Origin: Lactuca virosa
Lineage: Eukaryota; Streptophyta; Magnoliopsida; Asterales; Asteraceae
DNA length: 64,000 nucleotides
Direction of reading: 5' to 3'
NCBI GenBank assembly: GCA_928212115.1
Contig: CAKMRJ010005412.1
Coordinates: 259,158,997-259,222,996, forward strand
The notes below the pieces were generated by a model. It saw only the letters and a program-made list of their open reading frames with translations, was not told where the DNA came from and did not search any database. The first letter of the stretch is position 1. Every line of letters starts with the position of its first letter. This document shows, one piece after another, positions 13,031 through 25,779 of the stretch. The position numbers were made by a program, and so were the translations under genes.

Positions 13031-14233
13031 CCGGAGAATGCCATTTGGATTGTGTAATACCCCGACCACTTTCCAACGTTGTATGGTTAGTATTTTTTCG
13101 GAATATTTCGAGAATATAATTGAAGTCTTTATGGATGATTTCACGGTGTATGGCAACTATTTTCAAGAATGCTTGAGCAATCTCACCAAAATTTTGAAAA
13201 GATGCATTGAAACAAATTTCATTTTAAATTTTGAGAAATGTCATTTTATGGTGAGTCAAGGTCTTATTTTGGGTCACATTGTGTCAAATAAAGTAATTGA
13301 GGTAGATAAGGCTAAAATTGATGTTATTCAAAGCTTACCCTACCCGACTTGTGTTCGGGAAGTTCGTTCTTTTTTGGGCAATGCAGGTTTCTACTGAAGA
13401 TTCATTAAGGATTTTTCAAAGATAACAAGACCAATGTGCCAACTCTTGCAAAAGGATGTTGATTTAGAGTTTAATGAGGCGTGCAAAGAAGCTTTTGACA
13501 AGCTCAAGGAGTTTCTCACATCCGCTCCCATCATGCAAGCTCCAAATTGGGATCTCCCATTCGAAATCATGTGTGATGCAAGCAACTATGCTATTGGCGC
13601 CGTTTTGGGTCAAAAGAATGGAAGAGCCTCTCATGTGATCTACTATGCGTCAAGAACACTAGACAATGCTCAAAGCAACTACTCTACCACAGAGAAGGAG
13701 CTATTGGCCATAGTGTTCGCTTTGGAGAAGTTTAGGTAATATCTACTTGGCACCAAAGTTATAGTGTATTCGGATCATGCGGACCTCAAGTACTTGATGA
13801 AGAATAAAGATGCAAAGCCAAGACTCATCCGATGGATCTTCTTATTGCAAGAATTTGATTTGGAGATTCGGGACAAGAGCGGATGCGAAAATCTTGTTGC
13901 CGACCACTTAAGCCGGATCACTTCAAACGAAACTCCTCTCCCATTACGGGACGAGTTTCTGGATGAGCATCTATTTTCCCTTACTCAATCTATTCCTTGG
14001 TATGCCGATATCGTTAACTTTTTGGTCACGAAAAGGTATCCCGACACATTCACACGTGCTCAAAAAGATAAATTGAAAAGCGATGCAAAATATTCGTGTG
14101 GGATGAACCTTATTTGTGGAAACATTGTCCCGATCAAATTATTAGGTGATGTGTACCCCAACAAGAACATCAATCTATTTTGTAATTTTGTCATGAATTT
14201 GCTTGTGGGGGACACTTCAGACCTAACCGGACT

Positions 14234-15286
14234 TTGAGAAAAGTTCTCGAGTGTGGATTATTTTGGCCAACCATGTCACGCGGTTGTTATTTGTTTTGCA
14301 AAATTTGTGAACGGTGCCAAAGGATAGGAAACATTTCACAAAAAAATCAAATGCCACAAAATCCAATCCTTGTTTGTGAAGTTTTTGACGTATGGGGGAT
14401 TGATTTCATGGGCCCATTTCCCGTCTCATTTGGCAACGTTTATATTTTTCTCGCGGTTGACTATGTCTCTAAATGGGTTGAGGCCAAAGCCACAAGATCG
14501 GATGATGCCAAAACGGTTATCGACTTTTTAAAATCTAATGTATTTGTGAGATTTGGTGTGTCTAGGGCATTGATTAGTGATCGAGGGACGCATTTCTGCA
14601 ACAAGATTATGGAAGCTTTATTGAAAAAGTACAACGTGACCCATCGTGTCTCAACCGCTTACCACCCCCAAACAAACGTCCAAGCGGAGGTTTCAAATCG
14701 TGAAGTGAAGAGTATTCTTGAGAAAACAGTGAATCCGACAAGAAAGGATTGGAGTTTGAGGCTCGATGACGCCTTATGGGCCTACCGGATCGCTTATAAG
14801 ACCCCGATAGGCATGTCTGCATTTAGGTTGGTTTTTGGAAAGCCGTGTCATCTTCATGTTGAATTGGAGCACCGTGCATTTTGGGCGGTCAAACAATGTA
14901 ATTTCAATATTGATGAGGCGGGGAGACATAGGAAGCTTCAACTCCAAGAGTTAGAAGAATTGAGAAACGACTCCTATGAAAACTCAAGGACTTATAAGGA
15001 GAAAACGAAGCTTTTCCATGACAAGTCCATCACCCGGAAGCATTTTGAACCAGGGCATAGAGTCTTACTTTACCATTCACGATTGAAGTTATTTCCGGGA
15101 AAGCTAAGGTCAAGGTGGATTGAACCTTTTGTTGTGATCAAGACTTTTGACCATGGAGCAGTCAAAATTCAAAGCGAAAAGACGGGACAAATTTTTAAAG
15201 TCAGTGGGCATCGTTTGAAGCCATTCTATGAAGGTTTCAATGCTAATGCTCTTGAAATCATCCATTTGGATGTCCCGATGTGTTGA
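14234..15286 (+). pseudogene. Athila integrase, ORF intact but severed from pol
   Basis: This 350-codon open frame holds the Cys pair of the HHCC zinc-binding domain (CKICERCQR), a DDE core with D in GIDFMGPF, D in ISDRGTHF and E in QAEVSNREVKSILE, and a C-terminal region with FEPGHRVLLYHSRLK. No stop occurs inside it. It is out of frame with RNase H upstream, so it could not be made from a full polyprotein. Integrase would insert the cDNA into chromosomal DNA. There is no sign of a chromodomain at the end, as expected for Athila. Confidence 0.9.
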
Positions 15287-16646
15287 AGCATGCAATGAGG
15301 ATGTCTCGCCAAAGACGTTATAGAAGGGCATTTTTTGGAAAGCTATGTTTTCATCCTTCTCAAATTCAATAAATTGTTTTAAAAAGCGTTTTCGGGATTT
15401 TAAAAAATATATTTTTTTAATGATTTCACCCTTCGTTCCCCGTTTTATTCCAAACTTTTGTCAAAATTTTGAAACCGGGCCTTACGGGGATCATTTTGGC
15501 CTAAAAAATCAATTTTTTTTGGAAAATCTCATTTTTTTAAGTGCAGGAGGTTCATGCGGCCCGCGCGTGTTATTAGCCTGGACAGTACGCAGCCCGCGTA
15601 AGCATTGTTGTGGGTACCATGCGGCCCACTCTTTACCCGCGTAGAAGGAAACCATCGAATCCGTTCAGCTCCTGCGGCCCGAGTTCTACCCGCGTAGGTC
15701 CATCCAAAGACTTAGCATTTTTTTCGTTTCAGGTCACACGGCCTCCATGCGGCAAAACCGCGTCCCGCGTGCCTTATCGCGTTTCCCTTCTGATCCCTCT
15801 GCCGCTCGAGAAAAACGTTAGGAAAAATAGACGCGGCCAGTGTGCGGCCCGCGCCCCGCCCGCGTGAAAGTCGTTGACTGGGTTTTTAAGTTGTTGACTC
15901 GTTTTCACTTTTGTTGACCAGGGGGTTTAATGAGTTAACCAACATTGACCGGCTGTTGACCTCTCTTGACCAAGGATTAAGCACTTCCAGCCACTCATCT
16001 TCTTCATTCAAACCCTACACAAACTCACCATTTTCTCTCTAGAGCTCAAGAACACCAACACCCACCTTTCACGAAAACTCAATTTCCCATCAAACTGTCG
16101 GTCGGAATCCCGCAAAACCACCGCCATTCTTCACCATTTCTCATCCTCTACAAACCCCACCCAAAATCTGGTCCGATCCGTGGCCGGAATTCCAGGCGCC
16201 ACCACCACCCACCACCGCCTTCTTTCACATTTTCCGGCCACCGTTGGAGATTCCGAGCACGGAGTTTTGTTTCTCTTCTCAAGGGCTTTCTAACCATACC
16301 AATATTCCCCCAAAAACTCACTAAAAGTTTCCCCCAATTCTAAGTGCCGCCACTCTAGTCGCCGGAAAATCATCTTGAGGTATGTTTTTGGGGTCGTTCT
16401 AGCTATTCAAGCGCAAAACACGGAGCAAACTCATAAGCTTGGGGTGTGCTTTGAAGAATCTTATTTGTAGTTCTAATTCCGCTTCCACAATTCGTCCTGG
16501 GTATAAGAAAATTGGGCACATTCATTCCTTTCTCTTGAATATTTGCATATTGAATACCCGGTTCTTGTTGGAATTGTGTTGTCATCCGTGTGGTATTTAG
16601 TGTAAATTACGAATCAATATTGTCAAATCTTTTGTCCCGTGTCACA

Positions 16647-17945
16647 ATGTCTAAGCGTGCCAAAACCGGACCTAGTTCATCTAAGGGCGGGTCGAAAAGC
16701 AAATCCAATGACCCCCCATTTCGTTTGTTGAATCGTGAAAACCGCAAAACATATGACTTTCTCATTTCGAACAAGCGCAAGGTGAAATCAACAAATTTCC
16801 TCCATAGAGAGTCTTTTGAGGCTCTTGGGGTGCTCTAGGGAGTTCAAGCACTATTTGACAACATTGGTTGGGGTCAATTCCTTCATAATCGTGCAACCAC
16901 CTACGTTGAGCCGACCTTGGAATTCCTTTCCACATTCCACGCTGATGACGATACGAAGACCGTCACTTTCCAAATGCTAGGCGAGAGTAGATCATTGCCA
17001 TTTCGGGCCGTCAACGCTCTAATGGGTACCCTGGTGGACCATACTTACTCCCAACAGGATCCTTGGCCCACAGCCTTTAACGAACACCATTTTTGGCAAC
17101 AAATCACCCATGAACCACAATATTCATCATCTTCCTCCAAGGCTTCCTCAATCATTCATCCATGTTTACATCTGGCCCACCGAGTTCTTACATGCACCAT
17201 TTTTGCCCGCTCCGAAGTGGGTCAAATTTCCAAAGCTGAATTATTTTTTCTTTGGTGCATGACTCGTGAAAATGGACCCAACCCGGACTTTGCAACATTC
17301 TTTTTCACCAAATGTTTCAACACCACCACCATGGACACCGGGGACTTTTTCATTTGAGTCTTGATTATACTCATTGCATCTAGACTCCCATTTCAACTTC
17401 ATCTTTCCACCCTTCCATTTGAAAAAGCGACCGAGCCCTCTCGCATTGACATCAACGTACTCCGAAGAATACAAATCATCCGCGTATCAGACGGTGGTCA
17501 CATATGGAATCTTGATGGTCAGCCATACCTCATTCTCCCTCATGAGTATGTTGGGTCTTTTGAACCAACTGACCCCGAGCAATGGGTCATTCCATTCGAT
17601 TACCCCCGCCTGCTGATCAAGAAGATGACCATTTTCAGCCTCCATAACATTTTGACCAGCCTCAGCCGCAACCACAGGGGGGACACGAGATCCTATCATA
17701 TTTCCCCCCTGCCTTCTTTGACCAGTTCGCCACAATGTTCTCCACCATTCAGCGCATCGATACTCAGACGCAGGAGAACACCCGAGCCATCCAGGATGTG
17801 GTGGCCCTTGTTGATCGGCTGGAACAGTCCTTCCCCCCACTTCCCACCAGGTCCAGGATATGTGGGACTACCACTACCGCCACAGACACTTTCCTCCGCC
17901 CGACCCTATGATTTAGGTCATTTCCGCCCTTTCCTTAAGCATTGA
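16647..17945 (+). pseudogene. Athila-family extra ORF after pol (env-position ORF)
   Basis: ATG at 16647 starts MSKRAKTGPSSSKGG, a basic, Ser-rich N-terminus. The frame continues past TAG at 16836-16838 and ends at TGA 17355-17357, and the same frame is open again to about 17640. Beyond that the plausible coding frame shifts by one base (FATMFSTIQRIDTQTQ, DVVALVDRLEQSF), so a frameshift lies near 17640-17660. The protein resembles the ATHILA ORF-1 family, which occupies the env position in these elements; its function is not established. I see no signal peptide or clear membrane segment in this copy. Confidence 0.7.
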
Positions 17946-19390
17946 GGACAATGCTTGTTCTTAAGCTTGGGGTGGGACATTTCCCTTTTCCTTTTATTTG
18001 TTTATTTTTTTTCATGCATTTTTAGTTAGGTTGCATATCATTTTAGTTTTAGGCTAATTTGCATTCATTTTTTTCTTTTATTTTATAAAATTCCAAAAAG
18101 ATTTTATTTTCTTCTTTTCCACTTTTTATTTTTTCATAACATTTAGCTTAGGGCATTAGAATTCATGCATTTTTGTTGTCTGTTTATTCTCACCCCCCCT
18201 TGGATGCCATGGAACAGGTTCAGAGTTATTGTATCATTATTGGTACAGGATCTTGTTGCTATCTCAAACATCGAACCGGGACCACTAGCTGCAGTTTGGG
18301 ACTTCATACTTGGGATCAGATGCTGGAGCTTAAAGGGGTAAGTGATCATGGCCAGGTAGTTTCATGAAGAATTATGCATGCAATAATAACCACTATAGGA
18401 TATACTATAGCAATGGATATTCTTAGCCTTGTGGTCCATACCGCCGAGAGGATCACACTTGATCATGTTTGAACCGTTAGGATGAAGCACTGGTGCTTGT
18501 CCCCGAGTAGAATCCATATCAGGTCTCTTTACATCACTATATTCTTTTTGGGATTTTCTTAGTATTCTAGAGAGTCTTTTAGTCCACATTCGGACATTTT
18601 CATTATTTTTGAAAAATCACAAGTTTGAAAAGGAGCTTGCATCTTTACGTTCCACACATGGTCATTTTCACACTTAGACCATTCGGATTATATTATTACC
18701 CTATTGGTTCCACTTACATACTTTTGGGAACCAAATTTCGAGTCAAAAAGTTTTCTTGATAAAAAAAATTATTATTATTATTACGAGCTGAGTTTATCAT
18801 AAATGGGTCACCGGTTCAATTATTGAACAAATTTTCCTACATCTTGGTGACCCGTTGTTTGATACTCATTTATTTAGGTATGTTTTATCGTATATAGATC
18901 GAGTTGTTTTTTTTCGCAATTTGGTGATGTTAGGGAGTCAGTCGAGTCGGATACTACGGGAGGTTTGGGCCAACACTAAGTGAATTGATTCCTACAACGG
19001 TGCATGAGCGATGAAACCCAATCACACTTGAGAGTGGCCGACAGACGTGAGATCATGCAACTTTCGTGATAAGAGTGTACACTTAAAGAAGAGCTCTACA
19101 CAAGCTCGTCCAACTGCTTTCTCCTACTACAAATGTTATTCATTGTATGCATGTTCCAATTGGGCTGCGACTGACCATCCCTCCTTACTCACCTAGAGGA
19201 GTTGTTCTAGCTGTGGTTTATGGTTCCATTGTCATCGGATGAAAAAGTCATGAGATAATAGTAAGATCAATTCTGACCATGTTGACCAACGGTGGTCAGG
19301 TTCCGCGGTTCTATCCATTCTTTTTATTTTTCTTAGGATAGTTTATCCCAAGCTCATTATAGTCTTGTCTTACTTGAGGACAAGTAAGGT

Positions 19391-19407
19391 TTAAGTTTCA
19401 GGTGATT
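19391..19407 (+). other. Degraded polypurine tract of Athila
   Basis: TTAAGTTTCAGGTGATT directly precedes the 3' LTR. Related Athila elements have a TTTGGGGTGATT-like tract here, so this copy has lost part of the purine run. A better match, AAGCTTGGGGTGGGA, stands far upstream near 17963-17977. Confidence 0.5.
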
Positions 19408-20964
19408 TGATAGTTTCATTTTATTTACTTCTTTTTATAGTTTATTTTAGCATGTTTCATTGACATTTTAGTTAATTTCCATGCATATTTTCCTTTTTGT
19501 TAGTTTATGACCACTTTTGGGTACTTTCTAGTTTGGTGAGTATAATTGCAGATTTTAAGGAGACTAGCGGAGCGGGATCTTTGGGAGGCAATTGGACTTG
19601 GAGGACGACGAGGATTTTGGGCTTGATGGCTATGGAGGTGATGCATGGAGTGGGCTTGTCAATTACTTGAAAGCTTGGAAGAATTGGACTTTAAATTTGC
19701 AAGATGCGGGAGAATTTTTGAGTATGCGAAGATTGATGATCGGGCGATTACGGAAGCTATGGATCGTTTAGAAAAGGCTAATTGGGTTTAAAATGAAGTG
19801 AACTTAAAGAAAAATGGGCTAGAAGCTGTTTGGACTCGAACTGGGTCAAAGGGCTAAGTTGTGGAGGCCCAACATTTGAAGAAGCCCAATCTCCATCACA
19901 CATACGCGGCCGGCGTGGGTTCCTGCTGAGGCATTTTCGGAATTTCACTTGAAGCTCTATATTGGGAAGGTTGGTGTGCCACTTTAGATTATCTTGGAAA
20001 TCTGAAATTTGAACAACTATCTGGAGATTTTGGAGCTTTCGGAAGGCCAAAAACCCTCAAGAACTTCACCATTTTTGCTATTAGTCTTGTTGAATGTTTG
20101 GTACAATCTCTTCTAACTTTGTTTTCTTGTGTTTATCCATGTTAGGCTAAACCAAAATTGGTTGACTTTGGTGAAATCCTTTGACTAATTGTTGAATATT
20201 GAAGACCCCATAAACTTGTTCTTGAATCTTTATGGAATGTTTTGTGTTTTAACATATTATCACTACTTATATGTTTTTATTCATGAGTTTAAATGTGTTT
20301 GTGGTGATTAGTTGGCTAATTTATTGATTAAGTAAAAGATCCTCAAATTAGCAAGCAACATATGATTTTTTTGTTAGTTTTGCTTCACACAATCATGAAA
20401 ACATTTTATCCAACATTGTAGTGAAAGCATTTGACTCATACTGGATTTGGTGACTTTTTGGTTCTTAATGCTAGTTGACTTTCACTAATTACATGCTTAA
20501 TGGAAATTATGACTTTGACTAAGGGACTTGTTATGAGCTTCTCTAACCATTTTAACAACTAAGAAAAGTTTAGGTAATCTCAAGCTTCTTGGATTACTAT
20601 AACCAAATTAAGGATTTAAAACAAGTATTGCACCATTAGATTCTAATGATATGTTCATCAAAAAGTCAAAGTGAGGAAATCTTAAGTCAACCATCTTTCT
20701 CTTATTGATTTTATATCAAGCTCTTGTTTTTGTTGAAAGTGTCCATTTAAATCTTAGTTTAATTCTAGTTTATTTCAAGTATTTGAAAAGATCAAAACCC
20801 CCATTTTTAATTTTATTGTCATTTTACAAGTATTTTTACAAAGAGATTTTTCATAGAGTTATAAAATTGAACCAATCTTCGTGGATTCGACCCCTTAACC
20901 ACTATACACTATTTTAGTGTAGAAGATTTAGGGTTATTAATTTTGTTGGCCTCGACAACCACCA
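19408..20964 (+). repeat. 3' LTR of Athila element
   Basis: It shares both ends with 6021-7585. It lacks about 22 bp present near 6520-6555 of the 5' LTR and has an added segment near 20760-20775. Copia A integrase sequence resumes right after it. Confidence 0.92.
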
Positions 20965-20969
20965 CATGT
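20965..20969. other. Right target-site duplication of Athila element
   Basis: CATGT; compare CATGC at 6016-6020. Confidence 0.75.
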
Positions 20970-22340
20970 TCAATGTTAATTGGCAACAAATCAGGAACAT
21001 GGTCTGAAGGAATGAAAGTAAGTTCATTCAGAATGGATGAAGGATGATCAATCCGAACAAGAATGAATGAGTCTTCATCAAAAGTGACATGAGCAGTTTC
21101 CTCAACAGTTTGCCTTGAAAGATTGATTACCCTGAAAGCCTTGGACACACTAGAATAACATAGAAACACTCCTTCATTGGATTTAGCTTCAAACTTAGAT
21201 CGTTGATCTCTTTGATTCAAAATGTAACAAACACACCTGAACACATGAAAGTAGGAGATGTCAAGTTTCCTCCCCTTAAGTAGCTCATAAGCAGTTTTCC
21301 CATGACACTTAACAATGACGGAATGGTTTTGGGTATAACACACAGTGTTGACAGCTTCAGACCAAAATGACAGAGGAATACCAGCTTCAACGACCATAGT
21401 TCTTCCAGCTTCAATGAGAGTTCTATTTCTTCTTTCAACAACGCCATTTTGTTGGGGAGTTTTAACAACAAAGAAGTTTTGAGAAATTCCTGAGATTGAG
21501 TGAGAGTCTTCCAAACAGGAGTTTCTAAATTCAGTTCCATGATCACTACGTAATTGCCTGACTTTATGATCATAAACAACTTCCCATTTCTTAATGAGTG
21601 AAATGATTTCATCAGCATCATGACTCGTTTTCCTTAAAAGACTCCCCAAGTAAATCTTGAAAATTCATCCACAATAACGAGAGTATACTTCTTCTTAACC
21701 CTTGACTTAATTGGGACCGATCCAAAAAGGTTCATGTGGAGAAGATGAAGAGGTTTGATAATGAAAGAACATGACTTTGGCTTGAATGAGGACTTGGTTT
21801 TCTTTCCCTTTTCACACGTTGAGCATAGTTTATCTTTGACAAATTACATCTTAGGAATTCATCTCACAAGCTGATTCCTAGAAATCTTTGATATGTTCTT
21901 GAAGTTCAAGTGAGATAACCTTTTATTCTACAACAAATTTAGATGAGACTGAGCACGAGAGAAAAAGCTGCGACGAAGAGAGTTAGAACATATCCAGGAC
22001 ATAAATGCCATTCTGTTGATTTGCAGTCAGAATAGTGACATTCTTTTCATCAACAAATTTCCTTCTTTCTTGTTAAAGGAAACTTTTTAACCATCATCAC
22101 ATAGTTGGCTGATTGAAGTGAGATTGTGCTAAAGACCTTTCACGTAGGAGACATTCTTGAGTACAACTGAATTGCACTTGATAGCTCCATATCCCTTTGT
22201 ATCTCCTTTTCCATTATCCCCATATGTAACAGTAGGACTATCCTTCTTTATGAAATCTTCCAGAAGAGACTTTAATCTGGTCATATGTCTTGAGCAACCG
22301 CTATCTAAATACCAAGTATGTTCTTTACCCTGAAACTAAA
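20970..22340 (-). pseudogene. Copia A integrase and GAG-pre-integrase part of pol
   Basis: The minus-strand frame is open from 21649 down to the Athila junction. It has the second and third acidic residues of the DDE triad, in RQLRSDHGTEF and QQNGVVERRNRTLIEAG. Upstream, in an interrupted frame, the first position reads LLHMNLFGSV (Asn codon at 21730-21732) where copia integrases have Asp, so one catalytic residue is lost. Before it, SRNQLVR and CSTCEKGK mark the zinc-binding and pre-integrase regions, broken by stops. The C-terminal part of integrase continues across the Athila insertion. Confidence 0.87.
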
Positions 22341-23972
22341 ATATAGAATTAATTTACATTGACCCATCTTGCAATGGGTCACTTAAGAAAAACTATTATA
22401 ACAAGCATCAGAAGACAATTTAAAGAGTTTCCCTTTTCGATCCACTTATCATTTCGAATCATGATGTTGTCAGTGTGAATGAAGCTTTTCTCAAAAGTGC
22501 ACTCGCTAACTTTGTGAGAAGCATCACCACATCGATAACAAACTCTGGTTACAGGATTCTTTCTTTTAACATTGTAATTTGGTTTCTTTCTGACAACTGA
22601 ATCTAAAGAATCTTGATCAATTGATTTTAAAATTCTTTGTTTAGTTCTGGACCAAGGAATGTCGTCGATGGTATGCTCAGGTGACACTTTGTCACGAGGC
22701 TCAAGAGATATTGAAGAGTCATCTGGACTAGAAGACATTGATTGATCTCCAAATTCAGAGTTGCTAACAGAGCACCGAGGAAAAATGATAAGAATTTCGT
22801 TACCGAATGAACTTCACCATTAGATATAGGACATTTCAGCAATGTATTAGTGGAGCGCAGAACATAATCACGATGAGGAGGTTGGTGGGAAGGATCAAGA
22901 TCAGATAATTGAGATACACATTTGGTGTTACCATTAGAGTCAGTAACGCAATGAGTATCAATTAAACTTTGATTTATAAAACAAGTAATTACAAATCTAT
23001 TTTTAAAATATTTCTCTAGACAATCAGCGTTATAAAAGGTTTGTTTAGTCTCTACCTTTTTGATTAAGGAGACAACACCTTCTATACCGCCTCCAAGAAT
23101 TTTATCACACTGATCAGGAATCTGATCATTAATAATTCTGCTGACATTATAGTGAGAAGAGGCCCAATTTTTTAAAATAAGTTAAGTGTATCTAGCATGA
23201 TCAACAACTTTTTCCTTTTCAGATTGAAGAAAATTATTGGTCAGTGAGATACAAGTGTTTTCCTTTTCTAAAAGAGAAAGAGATTTTTTGAAAGAGGAGA
23301 GTTTTTCTTTGAGTTTTTTAACTTAATTTTGAGAGAAGATCTTTCTTTGTTTGAAACAGATAAATCGAAACGCAAGTGATCATTCATGTCAATTTTTTCA
23401 ATGTTTTCGATGGAAGAATAGTTAACAAGATTTTTTACCTGATACGCTGATGTTGATTCCCAGTCAGACTTAGGGTCTGTGGCAGCTTGAGAAAGATCAA
23501 CGTCAAGAGTTCCAACGTTGCCATTCAATGCATCAATGTGAGATTCAACGATCTGATCCATGAGACACTTACATTTTGGAGCTTCGTCGTCTGAGACATT
23601 TTCTTCATGAAACGCAAATGATAGTGTGTTCATCATTTGTTGTGCAGTTGAGCAGTTTTGAACCTAACGATAGACAGAAAATGGGAGTGAGTTTCCAATA
23701 AAAAGTCTCGCCTTTACATCGAGATTTAACACCCTTTTTTCTTCCTTGTTGTATCATGGTACATATTTCTTCTTTCACTCACTATTGGATGCATCATCAT
23801 TGGATGATTGATTCATAACGACGATGGACCGCTTGTTGATGATGTCAAACATGTCATAGCCCATGATCTCGAGAACATCCATGGCCTTTGATTTTCAAGC
23901 AATATAGTTGAGTTTATCAAAAGGAGAGATCTTGTTAAGAGCAGACGATTTAGGATTGTAAGAGGTCGACAT
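22341..23972 (-). pseudogene. Copia A gag with CCHC zinc knuckle
   Basis: Gag starts at the ATG 23970-23972 (MSTSYNPKSSALNKISPFDK), 26 bases inside the PBS. A conserved block, AMDVLEIMGYDMFDIINKRS, follows. The frame then carries several stops and shifts (for example near 23640-23810 and 23160-23340). The nucleocapsid knuckle CYRCGDASHKVSEC is intact, near 22493-22536. The gag is long for copia, with a Ser/Asp-rich acidic middle part. Confidence 0.82.
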
Positions 23973-23997
23973 GATGATTTGAGTGTATCAAAAACCT

Positions 23998-24009
23998 GCT
24001 CTGATACGA
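23998..24009 (-). other. Primer-binding site of copia A
   Basis: The minus strand reads TCGTATCAGAGC, one base off the tRNA-Met type PBS, two bases inside the LTR. Confidence 0.7.
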
Positions 24010-24011
24010 AT

Positions 24012-24466
24012 TGAAAGTTTGTATCGATTGGATACACTTCAAGTATAATTAACAAAGAAAAAATTAACTAAACCAAATAAAGAACAAAAAAATTAAAGAT
24101 CACGAATTAATCACAAAGATGTCTTTCACCAAGAAAGGTTGTTCTCACAAAGAAATTGAATGTCAGAAAGATTGTCACCAAGAGGTTCACATTAGGGTTG
24201 CACCCTAATGTTGAATATATACTAAACTATACTAGTATATCCCTTTAATCAAAGGATTCTATCTAATATACTTATAAACATATCCTTATCACCAATATAT
24301 CGTATCTGCTATCTATTCTATACATATTCATATAATTGCCTAATATACAAAGATTACATAAGATTACTATCTATACGTTGACGTTGATAAGAACTTGAGG
24401 CGCTGGCGTTGGTGCTAATGGTGGCGCTGGCTCTCGCGGTCAGCGTGTAAGGTGTTTAACTCATCA
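24012..24466 (-). repeat. 5' LTR of copia A
   Basis: On the minus strand it runs from TGATGAGTTAAACACC to ACTTTCA (TG...CA). The 455-bp length suits a copia LTR. The outer boundary rests only on the terminal TG, as the 3' LTR is outside the window. Confidence 0.6.
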
Positions 24467-25759
24467 GATCATAAGGTGTGACCTTATAGTAAGTTACACT
24501 GAAATAACTAGAGTGTATCTTAACTTACGGAGGTTCCTCCTGACCAAAGTTTGGAAATCGTACTCATAGGGCTCCTACTTGGTTGAATACCTTAGGGGTT
24601 GCAGGGATTCGCCGGAACACAAAAGCAAAGGGAAAATGGCCTAAAAGTGAAGATTGCTCGAGAGGGAAAGTGTGTAGGGTTGAATGCTTATACAAAGGCC
24701 ATTATTTATAGCCAAGAAAAGCTAAGCGCACCGCACATGTATGGGAGCGCGTCACACCCTATGGCTCTGCTGGCTCCTTTGGGCTTCTGCCACGTGTCGT
24801 CGCCGTATTTGTTTGTGTATGCCTTTTTAGAAGATGCCATGTGTCAAAATCTCCTTGTTCCATGTCGGTATGTCTCAGAAGAAGGGGGCCGCCCCGACAT
24901 GGCCACATGATGCTTTCTCGCGGTGCCACGTCATCGTGCGCGCCGCGGACTTCGCATGTCAATTTTCTAGATTTTCAAAATGGCGTAACTTCTTCATACA
25001 AGCTTCATTTTCAACGTTCTTTATATCTCCGGAAAGATCTCAATGAGATCTACAACTTTCCTTTAGACCCCAATAGCTAATTCTCACTCTATCAAAAAAT
25101 TATATTTTTTTCATAGGCTTAGGTTGTTGAATTCGCCGTGAAAATCATAACTCCTACATACGGACTCCGTTCTCGATGTTCACTATATTGACGAAATCCT
25201 ATTGACGAGATCTTCAATTCTCGTTCAGATTATTTCTAATAACCTACCATTCTGAAATTCAATTTTTGTTCCCGCACTGCTACGCCGGGACTTCGAAAAA
25301 TCATAACTTCCTCTCACGAAGTCAGATTTGGACGTTCTCTATATCACGCTATCAATTTAACGATTACTACGTATTTCGTTTGGAACACTAAGTCTAAAAA
25401 GTAATTTATCAAAAATTTACTTTCTTTGATACGCGGAGTCGTGCCGGTTTAATCGCGAAACTTCGAAGAAGCATAACTTCTTCATACGAAGTCAGATTTC
25501 AGCATTCCTTAAATTTCGAAATCCTTATCTTGACTATTCATCTTTCATCAAGGATATTCGTCCTAATTATTATTCTGTTTTGATACGTATTTTATTCCTA
25601 TTTTTACTATATCACTATAAGTACGTATACTACGTATAACTACACATAGAAGACATAATACTCAAATAATTCTCTTTATTTACTTCAAAAATATTACAAT
25701 TGTTGACCCTAACTATTACATCATATTATTAATGTATAGCGAGAAATGTGGACGTTACA
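24467..25759 (-). repeat. Gypsy-type LTR or LTR fragment (LTR D)
   Basis: On the minus strand it starts TGTAACGTCCAC at 25759, a typical LTR start, and ends near copia A. A TATA box (TATAAATA, minus) lies at 24703-24710. Long runs of the type 'cataacttcttcatacgaag' (25270-25500) recall LTR H. No coding content and no matching target duplication were found, so solo LTR versus truncated element is unresolved. Confidence 0.55.
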
Positions 25760-25779
25760 TTAGTATTGTGAACGAATCA

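Larger units (their letters stand above)
9541..14230 (+). pseudogene. Athila protease, RT and RNase H, split by solo LTR
   Basis: Protease carries DLGAF (9637-9651) where related elements have DLGAS, followed by INVMP and a TAG at 9667-9669. A one-base frameshift lies near 9915-9925. RT runs from WRVCIDYHKLN (near 10690) to GTFAY (near 10890), is cut by the solo LTR, and resumes at MPFGLCNTPTTF (13038). The catalytic box is FMDD (about 13129-13140). TGA at 13395-13397 and TAA at 13737-13739 interrupt RNase H, which has CDASNYAIGAVL and YSDHADLKYL. A further frameshift lies just before integrase, near 14200-14235. At least six lesions make this pol dead. Confidence 0.9.
6021..20964 (+). mobile_element. 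Athila-type Ty3/gypsy retrotransposon, nearly full length
   Basis: The element has a 5' LTR (6021-7585), a tRNA-Asp type PBS, gag-protease-RT-RNase H-integrase in one orientation, a long post-pol region with an Athila-family extra ORF, a degraded polypurine tract and a 3' LTR (19408-20964). Total length is 14,944 bp, of which 2126 bp is a later solo LTR. 15287-16646 is a non-coding spacer with repeated GCGGCCCGC-type motifs (15550-15870). 17946-19390 is non-coding with several poly-T runs. LTRs are clearly similar but differ by scattered changes and short indels, so the insertion is not brand new. Confidence 0.93.
4447..24466 (-). mobile_element. Ty1/copia retrotransposon (copia A), split by Athila insertion
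   Basis: Minus-strand parts run in the expected order: LTR (24012-24466), PBS, gag (from 23972), zinc knuckle, GAG-pre-integrase, integrase to 20970, then, after the inserted Athila element, RT and RNase H (6015-4447). The 3' end is lost to the gypsy A insertion at 4446/4447. The order integrase before RT defines Ty1/copia. Both halves rejoin at the Athila target duplication, which proves they were once continuous. Confidence 0.88.

Noticed and set aside
20705..20917. Open frame repeated at 7338-7538
   Set aside because: It lies in both Athila LTRs at the same place; non-coding LTR sequence open by chance.
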